Shown: positions 1 through 7,057 of the stretch, piece after piece
How the letters are laid out: the number at the start of each line of letters is the position of its first letter
Position numbering within the stretch: position 1 is the stretch's first letter
Assembly: GCA_015067215.1 (NCBI GenBank)
Contig: SVMW01000016.1
Location: 1-44,241 of the forward strand
Source of the DNA: Oscillospiraceae bacterium
Lineage (GTDB): Bacteria; Bacillota; Clostridia; Oscillospirales; Ruminococcaceae
Length of the DNA: 44,241 nucleotides
Direction: 5' to 3'
The notes under the pieces: model-generated
Seen by the model: the letters and a program-made list of their open reading frames with translations, nothing else
The model's database searches: none
Told to the model about the DNA's origin: nothing
Position numbers and translations under genes: made by a program

Positions 1-92
1 AAGCTCAGTGCACTTTATATTTGCAAAAATGATATCGGCAAGTATTGTTGACTAAATAAAAGTATTGATTTTAAAAGGGGAGGTATTCTCTG

Positions 93-1478
93 ATGAAATA
101 TATTGAGGAAAAAGACGGATTTCAGACACAATGGGGTTTCATTATGGCCTGTATCGGCTCCGCAGTAGGCATGGCTAATATCTGGCGTTTCCCGGCTATG
201 GTATCAATTTATGGAGGTATGACATTTCTTCTTCCGTACTTCCTGTTTGTGGTACTTATCGGCTGTTCAGGTGTTATGGAAGAATTCTCCCTTGGCCGCT
301 GGGGCGGCGCAGGCCCTGTTGGTTCTTTTGGTAAAGCAATGGAAGATGGCGGCAAATCCAAAAAACTTGGTGAAGCTCTTGGCATCATTCCGGTTATCGG
401 CTCTATGGGTATCGCTATCGGTTACTCCGTAGTTATGGGCTGGATCTTTATCTACACAAAACGAGCACTTGCAGGTGAACTTTTTGCTTACGGTCAGGAT
501 ATGGGTACTATCGGCGGCGCATTCGGTGCAGTTGCTCCTGAAGCAGCTACACTTGGCGAAGCTCTTGGCATGATTGGTGGTCTTGGCTTCTCCAACTGGC
601 TTTGGATCACAGTTGCGGTTGTGGTTTCCTTCCTTATTATGATCCTTGGCGTTGCAGGCGGTATCGAAAAATGCTGTAGATTTATGATGCCAATTCTTTT
701 TGGCCTGTTTGTAGTTCTTGCTGTTTACATAAGTAATCTGCCGGGTGCATCAGATGGTTACAGATATATTTTTACAATCAGTCCGGCAGGTCTTGCCAAT
801 CCTAAAACATGGATTTATGCATTCGGACAGGCATTCTTTTCCCTCTCTGTTGCAGGCAATGGTTCCGTTATCTACGGTTCCTACCTTGCAAAAGACGTAG
901 AAATTTCTTCTTCTGCAAGAAATGTTGCGTTCTTTGACACACTTGCTGCAACTCTTGCGATGTTTGTTATAATTCCGGCTATGGCAACAACAGGTACACA
1001 GCTTGATGTTGCAGGGCCTGGTCTTATGTTTGTTTACCTTCCAAACGTATTTAATGGTATGGGGGCAATGGGCCGCTTCGTAGGTATCTTCTTCTTCATA
1101 GCAGTTCTTTTTGCGGGGATTTCATCCATCATCAACCTTTACGAAACACCCGTTGCATTTATTCAGGAAAAATTTAAATTCAACCGTTTTGTATCCTGTG
1201 CAATTATCCACGTTATAGGTCTCGCAGTTGCAATCTTCATCCAGGCTTGGACAAGCCAGTGGATGGATATGATCTCCATCTATGTTTGCCCATTTGGTGC
1301 TCTCCTTGCAGGCTTCATGTTCTTCTGGGTAATGAAGAAAGAAACAGCTCTCGAAGCTGTAAATATGGGCGGCAAAAAACCTGTTGGTGCATGGTTCCAC
1401 CCATTCGGCAAATTCATATACGTTCCACTTTGTCTCGTGGCTCTCATCGCAGGTGCTATCCTTGGTGGTATCGGCTAA
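93..1478 (+). CDS. Sodium-dependent transporter, neurotransmitter:sodium symporter (NSS/SNF) family
   Basis: A 461-residue polytopic membrane protein of the LeuT-like NSS family, which couples uptake of amino acids or related small solutes to the Na+ gradient. The N-terminal signature is clear: W14-G-F followed by GSAVGMANIWRFP (about residues 22-34), the unwound TM1 region that carries the Na+ and substrate sites in this family. About 11-12 hydrophobic segments follow, which is normal for bacterial members; eukaryotic ones are longer at both ends. The start is fixed by AAAAGGGGAGG about 9 nt upstream. The gene stands alone and ends at a terminator (1529-1557). The substrate cannot be read from the sequence; amino acid is the default inference. 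Confidence 0.93.
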   Translation: MKYIEEKDGFQTQWGFIMACIGSAVGMANIWRFPAMVSIYGGMTFLLPYFLFVVLIGCSGVMEEFSLGRWGGAGPVGSFGKAMEDGGKSKKLGEALGIIPVIGSMGIAIGYSVVMGWIFIYTKRALAGELFAYGQDMGTIGGAFGAVAPEAATLGEALGMIGGLGFSNWLWITVAVVVSFLIMILGVAGGIEKCCRFMMPILFGLFVVLAVYISNLPGASDGYRYIFTISPAGLANPKTWIYAFGQAFFSLSVAGNGSVIYGSYLAKDVEISSSARNVAFFDTLAATLAMFVIIPAMATTGTQLDVAGPGLMFVYLPNVFNGMGAMGRFVGIFFFIAVLFAGISSIINLYETPVAFIQEKFKFNRFVSCAIIHVIGLAVAIFIQAWTSQWMDMISIYVCPFGALLAGFMFFWVMKKETALEAVNMGGKKPVGAWFHPFGKFIYVPLCLVALIAGAILGGIG

Positions 1479-1528
1479 TACATAAGCTGAAAATGCAGAT
1501 TGAGGTTTTTAACCTTGTCAATACAAAA

Positions 1529-1557
1529 CAGACGGTCTTTTGGCCGTCTGTTTTTTT
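1529..1557 (+). terminator. Intrinsic terminator of the NSS transporter
   Basis: A 7-bp stem, CAGACGG/CCGTCTG, with an 8-nt loop is followed by seven T residues. It lies 50 nt after the transporter stop codon. Confidence 0.85.
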
Positions 1558-1626
1558 GTGCAGAAGTATCCGATGTACAGTAAGATGCAATTGTGTATAT
1601 GAGAAAAAATATTCATTTGAAGCAGT

Positions 1627-1962
1627 TTACTTTTCAAGTTCATAACACCAGCCGGTTATACCGCCCATATCAAACACATTTTTATATCCTAGAGATAAAA
1701 GTGTCTCAGAAGCTTCATAACTGCGGCTTCCTGTGCGGCAATAGACAATGATTTCCTGTGATAAATCAAGCAACAAAAGCGGTGCTTTCTGTTCCAACTG
1801 ATTTAAGGGAATATTCACAGCACCTTTTATGTGTCCTTGTCTGAATTCATCTTCGCGCCGTACATCCAAAAAAACGGTGTAACAGCTTAAACTGCACATA
1901 AGCTGTCGGGCCTGCTGAACGGTTATGGAGCGGTATGCAGATTTTATTGAATTGTTATCCAT
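1627..1962 (-). CDS. Rhodanese-like domain protein (single domain)
   Basis: A 111-residue protein consisting of one rhodanese fold. Landmarks are FLDVRREDEFRQGHIKGAVNIP (the CH2A-like region, residues 32-53, cited here as a region) and the active-site loop YCRTGSRS (about 74-81), whose Cys would carry the persulfide. Members move sulfane sulfur to acceptors such as thiolates or cyanide, and small single-domain forms like this are cytosolic. The start is set by AAAGGAGG 7 nt upstream. It is monocistronic between the NSS terminator and the minus-strand terminator at 2062-2094, so it has its own promoter. The acceptor is unknown. Confidence 0.9.
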   Translation of the reverse strand: MDNNSIKSAYRSITVQQARQLMCSLSCYTVFLDVRREDEFRQGHIKGAVNIPLNQLEQKAPLLLLDLSQEIIVYCRTGSRSYEASETLLSLGYKNVFDMGGITGWCYELEK

Positions 1963-2061
1963 ATAATACCTCCTTTGAGGTTTTGTTATATTATTGGAAC
2001 GATGTTTTGTTTTTAGTATATGAAAAAGTATAACGCGGGTGTGAAAATGTAATATGTTGGC

Positions 2062-2094
2062 AAAAAAAGTACCCGGTATCTGATGATACCGGGT
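2062..2094 (-). terminator. Intrinsic terminator of the minus-strand hydroxy-acid oxidase/SDR/YqeY run
   Basis: A 10-bp perfect stem, ACCCGGTATC/GATACCGGGT (2071-2094), with a TGAT loop. On the minus strand it is followed by ACTTTTTTTG. It lies 43 nt past the yqeY-like stop. Confidence 0.9.
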
Positions 2095-2136
2095 TGAATT
2101 GTTTAATTATGAAGTTTTATATACAGATGTAAACAG

Positions 2137-2583
2137 TTATGCAAAGAATGTGGACAGAATTTCATTTACAAGTTTGCCGTCTGCCTTGCCTTTTGTAAGA
2201 GGCATAAGGTTTTTCATAATAATGCCTTTTTCTTTTGCAGTAGGAGCTGTGAGACCAAGACTGTCAAGAACAGATTTGATTGTTGCTCTGATTTCTTCTT
2301 CGTCCATCTGTTTTGGCAGGTAAACGGTATAGTATTCAATTTTCTGTCTGCAGGTTTCCACAACTTCTTCGTAGCCTGCAGGTGCTGTGTCCATTGTTTC
2401 CTTAAGCTGTTTAACTTCGCGCTGTACAACAGCAATTTCTTCTTCAGGGGTAAGGTCTGCGCGTTTATCAATTGCTTTTGCTTTAAGTGCAGAAAGCAGT
2501 GCAGACAAAGCTTCTTTTTTTACAGTGTTCTTTTCCTTCATAGCAGCCATCATTTCGCCGCGTACCTGATCAATAAGTGTCAT
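2137..2583 (-). CDS. GatB/YqeY domain-containing protein
   Basis: A 148-residue YqeY-type protein, the all-helical domain also found at the C-terminus of the GatB amidotransferase subunit, where it contacts tRNA. It begins MTLIDQVRGEMMAAMKEKN and contains the family pattern ALLSALKAKAIDKRADLTPEE, then VLPKQMDEEEI-like and GxLVNEIL-like sequence near the C-terminus. I chose the ATG at 2583 because AAGGAAGG lies 8 nt upstream; a longer in-frame opening (to 2628) lacks a ribosome site and family similarity. It is the last gene of the minus-strand run with the SDR and the hydroxy-acid oxidase. Its exact function is not established for the family. Confidence 0.93.
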   Translation of the reverse strand: MTLIDQVRGEMMAAMKEKNTVKKEALSALLSALKAKAIDKRADLTPEEEIAVVQREVKQLKETMDTAPAGYEEVVETCRQKIEYYTVYLPKQMDEEEIRATIKSVLDSLGLTAPTAKEKGIIMKNLMPLTKGKADGKLVNEILSTFFA

Positions 2584-2666
2584 AATAAAATACCTTCCTT
2601 TTGATTTGTATAAGTAATTTCTGCACAAATAATGCTGTGCAGGTATGTAAGTACATTTTAAGCAGA

Positions 2667-3443
2667 CTATTTGTTTACATATTTGTTGAGAGCGTCCGCC
2701 TGCTTGTTAGGGGTAACAATAACTTCCGGCAGCTGAATATTTTCCGGCAGGTTGCAAACATAAGCCACGGTCTGTGCCACATCATCAGCTGTCAGTGGCT
2801 CAATGCCTTTGTAAACATTTTTTGCTTTGGCTTCATCACCGCGGAAACGCACAATGCTGAACTCTGTTTCCACCATGCCCGGTTCAATGTTTGTCACGCG
2901 GATTCTTGTGTCCATTGTGTCAATTCTGAGCCCGTCAGCAATATATCTTGCGGCAGCTTTTGAAGCACAGTATACCGCGCCGCCGGCATAAGCAGCGTTG
3001 CCCGCAACGGAGCCCATTGTAATTACAATGCCCGGCAGGTCCTTCTGAACCATCTGCGGAACAACAGCCTTGATGGTGTAGATAAGTCCTTTCACATTGG
3101 TGTCGATAACTTCGTCAATTTCTTCAATGCGGCCTTCATATATTTTGTCGGTACCGCGGGACAAACCGGCATTTGCAACAAGAATTTCTATGTCGGACCA
3201 CTCTGTAGGCAGGGAATTGATTTTTTCCATAACCTGACGGGAATCTCTTACATCCATTACAAGGGAATAGGCCTTTGCACCTGCAGCTATAACTTCCATT
3301 CTTACAGCTTCAAGCATTCCCGCCCGTCTGCCTGCAACAATAACATTGCATCCAAGTTTTGCAAGTTCTCTTGCACAACTGCGGCCTATACCGCTGGTTG
3401 CACCTGTTACAAGGGCAATTTTGCCTTTGATACGACTTTCCAT
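2667..3443 (-). CDS. SDR family NAD(P)-dependent oxidoreductase, YdfG-like (3-hydroxy acid dehydrogenase type)
   Basis: A 258-residue classical short-chain dehydrogenase. The cofactor loop is TGATSGIG (13-20), followed by NAG (91-93), catalytic S145, and Y158-x3-K162 (YCASK). The segment RVTNIEPGMVETEFS then VRFRGDEAKA closely follows the E. coli YdfG family, whose members oxidise serine, L-allo-threonine and other 3-hydroxy acids with NADP. The R40-R pair after the second strand (AGRR) fits NADP preference. It lies 47 nt downstream of the FMN 2-hydroxy-acid oxidase in the same direction, suggesting a common role in hydroxy-acid turnover (inference). The start is set by AAAGGAG upstream. The substrate is not proven. 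Confidence 0.9.
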   Translation of the reverse strand: MESRIKGKIALVTGATSGIGRSCARELAKLGCNVIVAGRRAGMLEAVRMEVIAAGAKAYSLVMDVRDSRQVMEKINSLPTEWSDIEILVANAGLSRGTDKIYEGRIEEIDEVIDTNVKGLIYTIKAVVPQMVQKDLPGIVITMGSVAGNAAYAGGAVYCASKAAARYIADGLRIDTMDTRIRVTNIEPGMVETEFSIVRFRGDEAKAKNVYKGIEPLTADDVAQTVAYVCNLPENIQLPEVIVTPNKQADALNKYVNK

Positions 3444-3490
3444 AATTTATATTCTCCTTTATAGGTTGTTGTGCTTGTATTGTTTGAAAA

Positions 3491-4510
3491 TTATGCCTTG
3501 TACAGCATATCACGGTTTATTTCTGCAATTGTTTTTGCACCGCACATTGCCATTACATCGCACAGTTCAGCTTTAAGTTTGTCAACATATGCGGAAATGC
3601 CTTCAGTGCCGCCGCCGTAAACTGCAGTAACAAACGGTCTGGCAATTACAACACCGTCTGCACCGAGGGCCAGAGCTTTGAACACATCAAGGCCGCTTCT
3701 TATGCCGCCGTCCACAAGAATTGTCATTTCTCCTTTAACAGCTCTCACAATTTCAGGCAAAACTTCTGCTGTACTTGGTGTGCCGTCCAGCACACGGCCG
3801 CCGTGGTTTGAAACCACAATGGCTGCAGCACCTGCCTGCTTTGCTTTAAGAGCACCATTTACTGTCATAATACCTTTTACAATAAACGGAGCAGGAGAAA
3901 GGGCCACAATCTCTTTCATCTGTTCTGCAGTTTTGCTGCCTGCAGGAGGTGTCATGTTTTTAAGGAACGGCAGTCCGGCAGCATCAACATCCATTGCAAC
4001 TGCAAAACAGCGGCTGTCTTTTATAAGGTCAAATTTTTCTTTGATGGTGTCAATATTCCATGGCTTGATGGTCGGCACGCCGCAGCCGTTATATTTTTTA
4101 ATCATTTCTGCAGCACTTTCCATAACCAGAGGGTTGGTGCCGTCACCTGTAAATGCAGCAATACCGCAGTTTTTTGTGCCTTCCAGCAGAATATCGTTGA
4201 ATTCAAGGTCGGAGTACTTTTCCCCGTAATGGAGTTTCACTGCACCTACAGGACCTGCAAATACAGGCATACTGAATTTTTTGCCGAACAGTACAACTGA
4301 AGTGTCAATGTCGGCATTTTCACACAGGGTGTCCATGTTTACGCGTATTTCCTGCCATTTCTGCCAGTTTCGTATCGCAACATCACCAATGCCTTTTGCA
4401 CCCGGGCCGGGAATTGTGTTTTTACAAGCCACACCATTGCAGACATAGCATGCTTTGCAGAATGGGCCTATGCTGCCGCGGGCGTTGTCACAAACCTGTC
4501 TGAAATCCAT
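3491..4510 (-). CDS. Alpha-hydroxy-acid oxidizing protein, FMN-dependent
   Basis: A 339-residue TIM-barrel flavoprotein of the lactate oxidase / glycolate oxidase / FMN-dependent dehydrogenase family. SNHGGR (234-239) contains the catalytic base H236; LVDGGIRSG (265-273) and ARPF (290-293) bind the FMN phosphate. Unlike lactate oxidase, it has a cysteine-rich N-terminus (C7, C18, C21, C24, C29; pattern C-x2-C-x2-C-x4-C), seen in anaerobe-type members and plausibly a metal or Fe-S site. That argues for electron transfer to a carrier rather than to oxygen (inference). It is the first gene of the run to the SDR and yqeY. The ribosome site GGAGG lies 9 nt before ATG. Confidence 0.88.
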   Translation of the reverse strand: MDFRQVCDNARGSIGPFCKACYVCNGVACKNTIPGPGAKGIGDVAIRNWQKWQEIRVNMDTLCENADIDTSVVLFGKKFSMPVFAGPVGAVKLHYGEKYSDLEFNDILLEGTKNCGIAAFTGDGTNPLVMESAAEMIKKYNGCGVPTIKPWNIDTIKEKFDLIKDSRCFAVAMDVDAAGLPFLKNMTPPAGSKTAEQMKEIVALSPAPFIVKGIMTVNGALKAKQAGAAAIVVSNHGGRVLDGTPSTAEVLPEIVRAVKGEMTILVDGGIRSGLDVFKALALGADGVVIARPFVTAVYGGGTEGISAYVDKLKAELCDVMAMCGAKTIAEINRDMLYKA

Positions 4511-4713
4511 TTGTTTTTACCTCCGTAAAAAGAATTGTATCTACTTAATATCATACCATACAGTGTGTGTATATTTCAAATATATCGGGTGTAAATAGAG
4601 TGAAAATATATGTGTTCAGAGTTGTATATAAAACAATAAAATATTGCATCAAAACAGAAATATGTACATAAAAATATACATTTTGTACAAAAAAATCATA
4701 ATTGTTTCCTCTA

Positions 4714-4742
4714 TTGACATTGGTTTTTCACAGTGCTATAAT
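4714..4742 (+). promoter_or_regulatory. Consensus sigma-A promoter of the methionine transport operon
   Basis: The -35 TTGACA (4714-4719) and -10 TATAAT (4737-4742) are both perfect consensus and are separated by exactly 17 bp. A TG two bases before the -10 adds an extended -10. The predicted start is near 4749. No better promoter was seen in the window, which suits a system controlled after initiation, by attenuation. Confidence 0.88.
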
Positions 4743-4783
4743 ACAAACAATTAGTTTAAATACTGAGGAAAGGAGAACAGCAT

Positions 4784-4909
4784 ATGAAAAAACTGTATTT
4801 CGCTATGGATATGATGATGCAGATGTACATGTGCCGCCGTTACATGTGCATGTTTCCTGATGCTTTCAAATCCAAATTGTTCTCCAGTCCACTTGCTTGT
4901 GCCGCTTGA
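4784..4909 (+). CDS. Methionine-rich leader peptide (41 aa) of the metQNI operon
   Basis: A short gene with AAAGGAG (4769-4775) 8 nt before ATG. It encodes 41 residues, of which 9 are Met: positions 1, 8, 10, 11, 12, 14, 16, 21 and 23. The core is MDMMMQMYM, then two Met-Cys steps; there are also Cys at 17, 22 and 39. It starts about 35 nt after the predicted transcription start and is followed 30 nt later by a strong terminator, ahead of the methionine ABC transporter genes. This is the layout of a transcription-attenuation leader (as in trp, his or leu), with ribosome stalling at Met codons as the sensor. A Met/Cys metal-binding peptide is the alternative. No signal peptide is seen. Confidence 0.8.
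   Translation: MKKLYFAMDMMMQMYMCRRYMCMFPDAFKSKLFSSPLACAA
4823..4851 (+). promoter_or_regulatory. Leader RNA hairpin lying over the Met codons
   Basis: ATGTACATGT (4823-4832) pairs with ACATGTGCAT (4842-4851) through 10 base pairs, including one G-U, with a 9-nt loop. It covers leader codons 14-23, so a translating or stalled ribosome would melt it, as expected for the pause hairpin of an attenuator. The assignment as a pause structure is inference. Confidence 0.5.
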
Positions 4910-4939
4910 TTTAAGGTACATTAAAGATTAAGATTTTTC

Positions 4940-4975
4940 AATCGGGAGACTTTTTGGAGTTTCCCGATTTTTAAT
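4940..4975 (+). terminator. Attenuator terminator between the Met-rich leader and metQ
   Basis: AATCGGGAGACT (4940-4951) pairs with AGTTTCCCGATT (4958-4969): 12 bp with one G-U and a 6-nt loop, followed by a T-rich tail. It lies inside the leader transcript, 30 nt after the leader stop and about 155 nt before metQ, so the operon must be read through it. A competing pairing exists: CTTGATT (4905-4911, over the leader stop) with AATCGGG (4940-4946), which would be blocked when the ribosome reaches the stop codon. Confidence 0.85.
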
Positions 4976-4994
4976 TTTAAAGGCAGGTATTTTT

Positions 4995-5051
4995 ATGAAC
5001 CGATGTTTTGAAAAACTGGTACGGCAGAACTTCCGTTTTGAACGAATGTGA
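4995..5051 (+). CDS. Possible second leader mini-gene (18 aa)
   Basis: After the attenuator, AAAGGCAGG (4979-4987) lies 7 nt before an ATG that opens an 18-codon frame ending Met-stop, with Cys at position 4. It sits between the attenuator and metQ. It may be a second regulatory peptide or chance; there is no homology argument. Confidence 0.25.
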   Translation: MNRCFEKLVRQNFRFERM

Positions 5052-5128
5052 CACTTGAAACACAAAAACAGACCGTAAACCATTAATTTCTGAATTAAAA
5101 TATTTATATAAATTTTAAGGAGCTTATT

Positions 5129-5977
5129 ATGAAAAAATTACTCTCTTGTTTACTCGTTGCTATCCTCACTCTTGCTTGCCTTACAGGCTGCGGCGCAAAA
5201 TCTGATGCTATTACAGTAGCAGTTCCAAATGACACAACAAACGAAGCACGCGCACTGCTTTTGCTTGAAGAACTTGGTTATATCACACTTAAAGAAGATG
5301 CCGGCATTACAGCAACAATCCTTGACATTGCAGAAAATCCATATGGTATCGAATTTAAAGAAGTTGAAGCAGCACAGCTTCCAAACGTTCTTCAGGACGT
5401 TGACTATGCGGTTATCAACTGTAACTACGCAATTGATGCAGGTCTCAACCCAACAAAAGATGCTCTCGGCATTGAAGGTGCATCTTCCGCTTACGTTAAC
5501 ATTCTTTGTGTAAAAGAAGGCAACGAAGAAGAACCTGTTGTTAAAGCTCTTGCAGCAGCACTCAGCAGCAAAAAAGTTGCAGACTTTATCACAAGTGAAT
5601 ATGACGGTGCTGTTGTTGCAGTAGCAGAAAACCTTACAGACGGTTATGATGCTTCCCTTGACTATGCTGCACTTGCAGGTTCCAAAATCTCTGTAGCAGC
5701 TTCCCCAACACCACACGCAGAAGTTCTTGCAGTTGCAAAAGATATCCTTGCAGCAAAAGATATCACTCTTGAAATCGTAGAATTTACAGACTATGTTCAG
5801 CCTAACAACGTTGTTGAAAGCGGCGAAATTGACGCTAACTACTTCCAGCATGTTCCATACCTTGACGACTTCAATGCAGAAAACGGCACACACATTGTTT
5901 CTGTAGCAGGTATCCATGTTGAACCAATCGGCATCTACGGCGGCAGACAGACAAGCCTTGATGCTATTAAACAGTAA
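5129..5977 (+). CDS. metQ: Methionine-binding lipoprotein MetQ/NlpA family, circularly permuted
   Basis: A 282-residue substrate-binding lipoprotein: signal peptide 1-20 and lipobox LTGC with lipidated C21. The order of the two halves is inverted relative to canonical MetQ. Residues 28-165 match the canonical second half: VPNDTTNEARALLLLEE, then EAAQLP, VINCNYA, GLNPTKDAL, YVNI and a GAVV end. Residues 187-280 match the canonical first half: PTPHAEVL, FTDYVQPN, DANYFQHVPYL, VEPIGIY and SLDAIK. A linker (about 166-186) joins the old C- and N-termini. The cut falls exactly where the canonical chain runs from SLDxLK into VPNDxTN, the crossover between lobes. All conserved blocks are intact, including R41 (probable ligand-carboxylate Arg), so it should fold and bind methionine. 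First structural gene of metQ-metN-metI; ribosome site AAGGAG. Confidence 0.93.
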   Translation: MKKLLSCLLVAILTLACLTGCGAKSDAITVAVPNDTTNEARALLLLEELGYITLKEDAGITATILDIAENPYGIEFKEVEAAQLPNVLQDVDYAVINCNYAIDAGLNPTKDALGIEGASSAYVNILCVKEGNEEEPVVKALAAALSSKKVADFITSEYDGAVVAVAENLTDGYDASLDYAALAGSKISVAASPTPHAEVLAVAKDILAAKDITLEIVEFTDYVQPNNVVESGEIDANYFQHVPYLDDFNAENGTHIVSVAGIHVEPIGIYGGRQTSLDAIKQ

Positions 5978-5987
5978 ATATAGAAAA

Positions 5988-6020
5988 TTTATCCGTCGGG
6001 GCAATGCTTCGGCGGATAAA
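5988..6020 (+). other. Intercistronic hairpin between metQ and metN
   Basis: TTTATCCG (5988-5995) pairs with CGGATAAA (6013-6020) around a 17-nt apical region. There is no following T-run, so it looks like a stabiliser or processing element for the abundant binding-protein message, not a terminator (inference). Confidence 0.4.
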
Positions 6021-6040
6021 AACATATATCGGAGCTTATA

Positions 6041-7057
6041 ATGATTAAAATTAAAAATGTATCAAGAACCTTCCATATGGCAACAAATGATGTGGAAGCT
6101 CTTAAAAATGTTACAATAAACATTGAAAAAGGTGACATTTTTGGCATTATCGGTACATCAGGTGCAGGCAAAAGTACACTTGTACGCTGTATCAATATGC
6201 TGGAAAGACCTGATGAAGGCACTGTGGAAATTGAAGGTGTTGACATCGGAGAACTCAGCCCTGCAAAGCTGAGGGAGGTGCGCCGCAGCATTGCAATGAT
6301 TTTTCAGGGCTTTAACCTGCTTATGCAGCGTAACTGTCTTAAAAACGTGTGTTTTCCGCTGGAACTTGCAGGTGTAAAAAAGGCAGAAGCAGAGGCAAAA
6401 GCTCTTGAACTGCTTGATATAGTTGGCCTTAAAGACAAAGCTAATGCTTATCCGTGCGAACTTTCAGGCGGTCAGCAGCAGCGTGTTGCCATTGCGCGTG
6501 CACTGGCAACAAACCCTAAAATTCTGCTTTGTGACGAAGCCACAAGTGCACTTGACCCTAACACAACAAACTCAATACTTGAACTTATCCGTGACATCAA
6601 CAGAAAACTTGGTATTACAGTTGTAATTATCACTCATCAGATGAGTGTTGTGGAAAGCATCTGCAAACATGTTGCAATTCTTGACCACGGTGTTGTTGCA
6701 GAACAGGGCGAAGTAACCGAAGTGTTTACAAGCCCTAAATCCGCTGCAGCACGCAGTCTTGTGTTCCCTGAAGGCGACCAGGGCTCACTCATTGCAGCAG
6801 GCGAATGTGACCACTTTATCCGTGTTGTTTTCAACGGTGCACATACAACAGGCAAACCTGTTATTGCAGGTATGGCTGTAAACAAAGGCATCGAAGCCAA
6901 CATTGCCTATGCTTCCACAAAAAGCATTGACGGCAAGGTTTACGGTTCAATGCTGCTGGGTATCATAGGTGATGAAGACACCCTTGCAACAGCAATTGAA
7001 TACCTTACACAGAACAACGATATTATTGCAGAGGAGGTAAAGGTAAATGTTCAGTGA
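6041..7057 (+). CDS. metN: Methionine ABC transporter ATP-binding protein MetN
   Basis: A 338-residue ATPase that powers import of D/L-methionine with MetI. Walker A GTSGAGKST (38-46), Q-loop near FQG (88-90), signature LSGGQQQR (141-148), Walker B ILLCDE (161-166) and switch H199. A C-terminal NIL domain (about 255-335) is present; in this family it binds methionine and inhibits transport when cytosolic Met is high. The system therefore has both transcript-level and post-translational control. GGAGC lies upstream, the gene is 63 nt after metQ, and it overlaps metI by 11 nt. Confidence 0.96.
   Translation: MIKIKNVSRTFHMATNDVEALKNVTINIEKGDIFGIIGTSGAGKSTLVRCINMLERPDEGTVEIEGVDIGELSPAKLREVRRSIAMIFQGFNLLMQRNCLKNVCFPLELAGVKKAEAEAKALELLDIVGLKDKANAYPCELSGGQQQRVAIARALATNPKILLCDEATSALDPNTTNSILELIRDINRKLGITVVIITHQMSVVESICKHVAILDHGVVAEQGEVTEVFTSPKSAAARSLVFPEGDQGSLIAAGECDHFIRVVFNGAHTTGKPVIAGMAVNKGIEANIAYASTKSIDGKVYGSMLLGIIGDEDTLATAIEYLTQNNDIIAEEVKVNVQ

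Noticed and set aside
4749-5128. SAM riboswitch or methionine T-box in the metQ leader
   Set aside because: I looked for the SAM-I core and for the T-box AGGGTGGNACCGCG element and found neither; the Met-codon leader explains the structure better.
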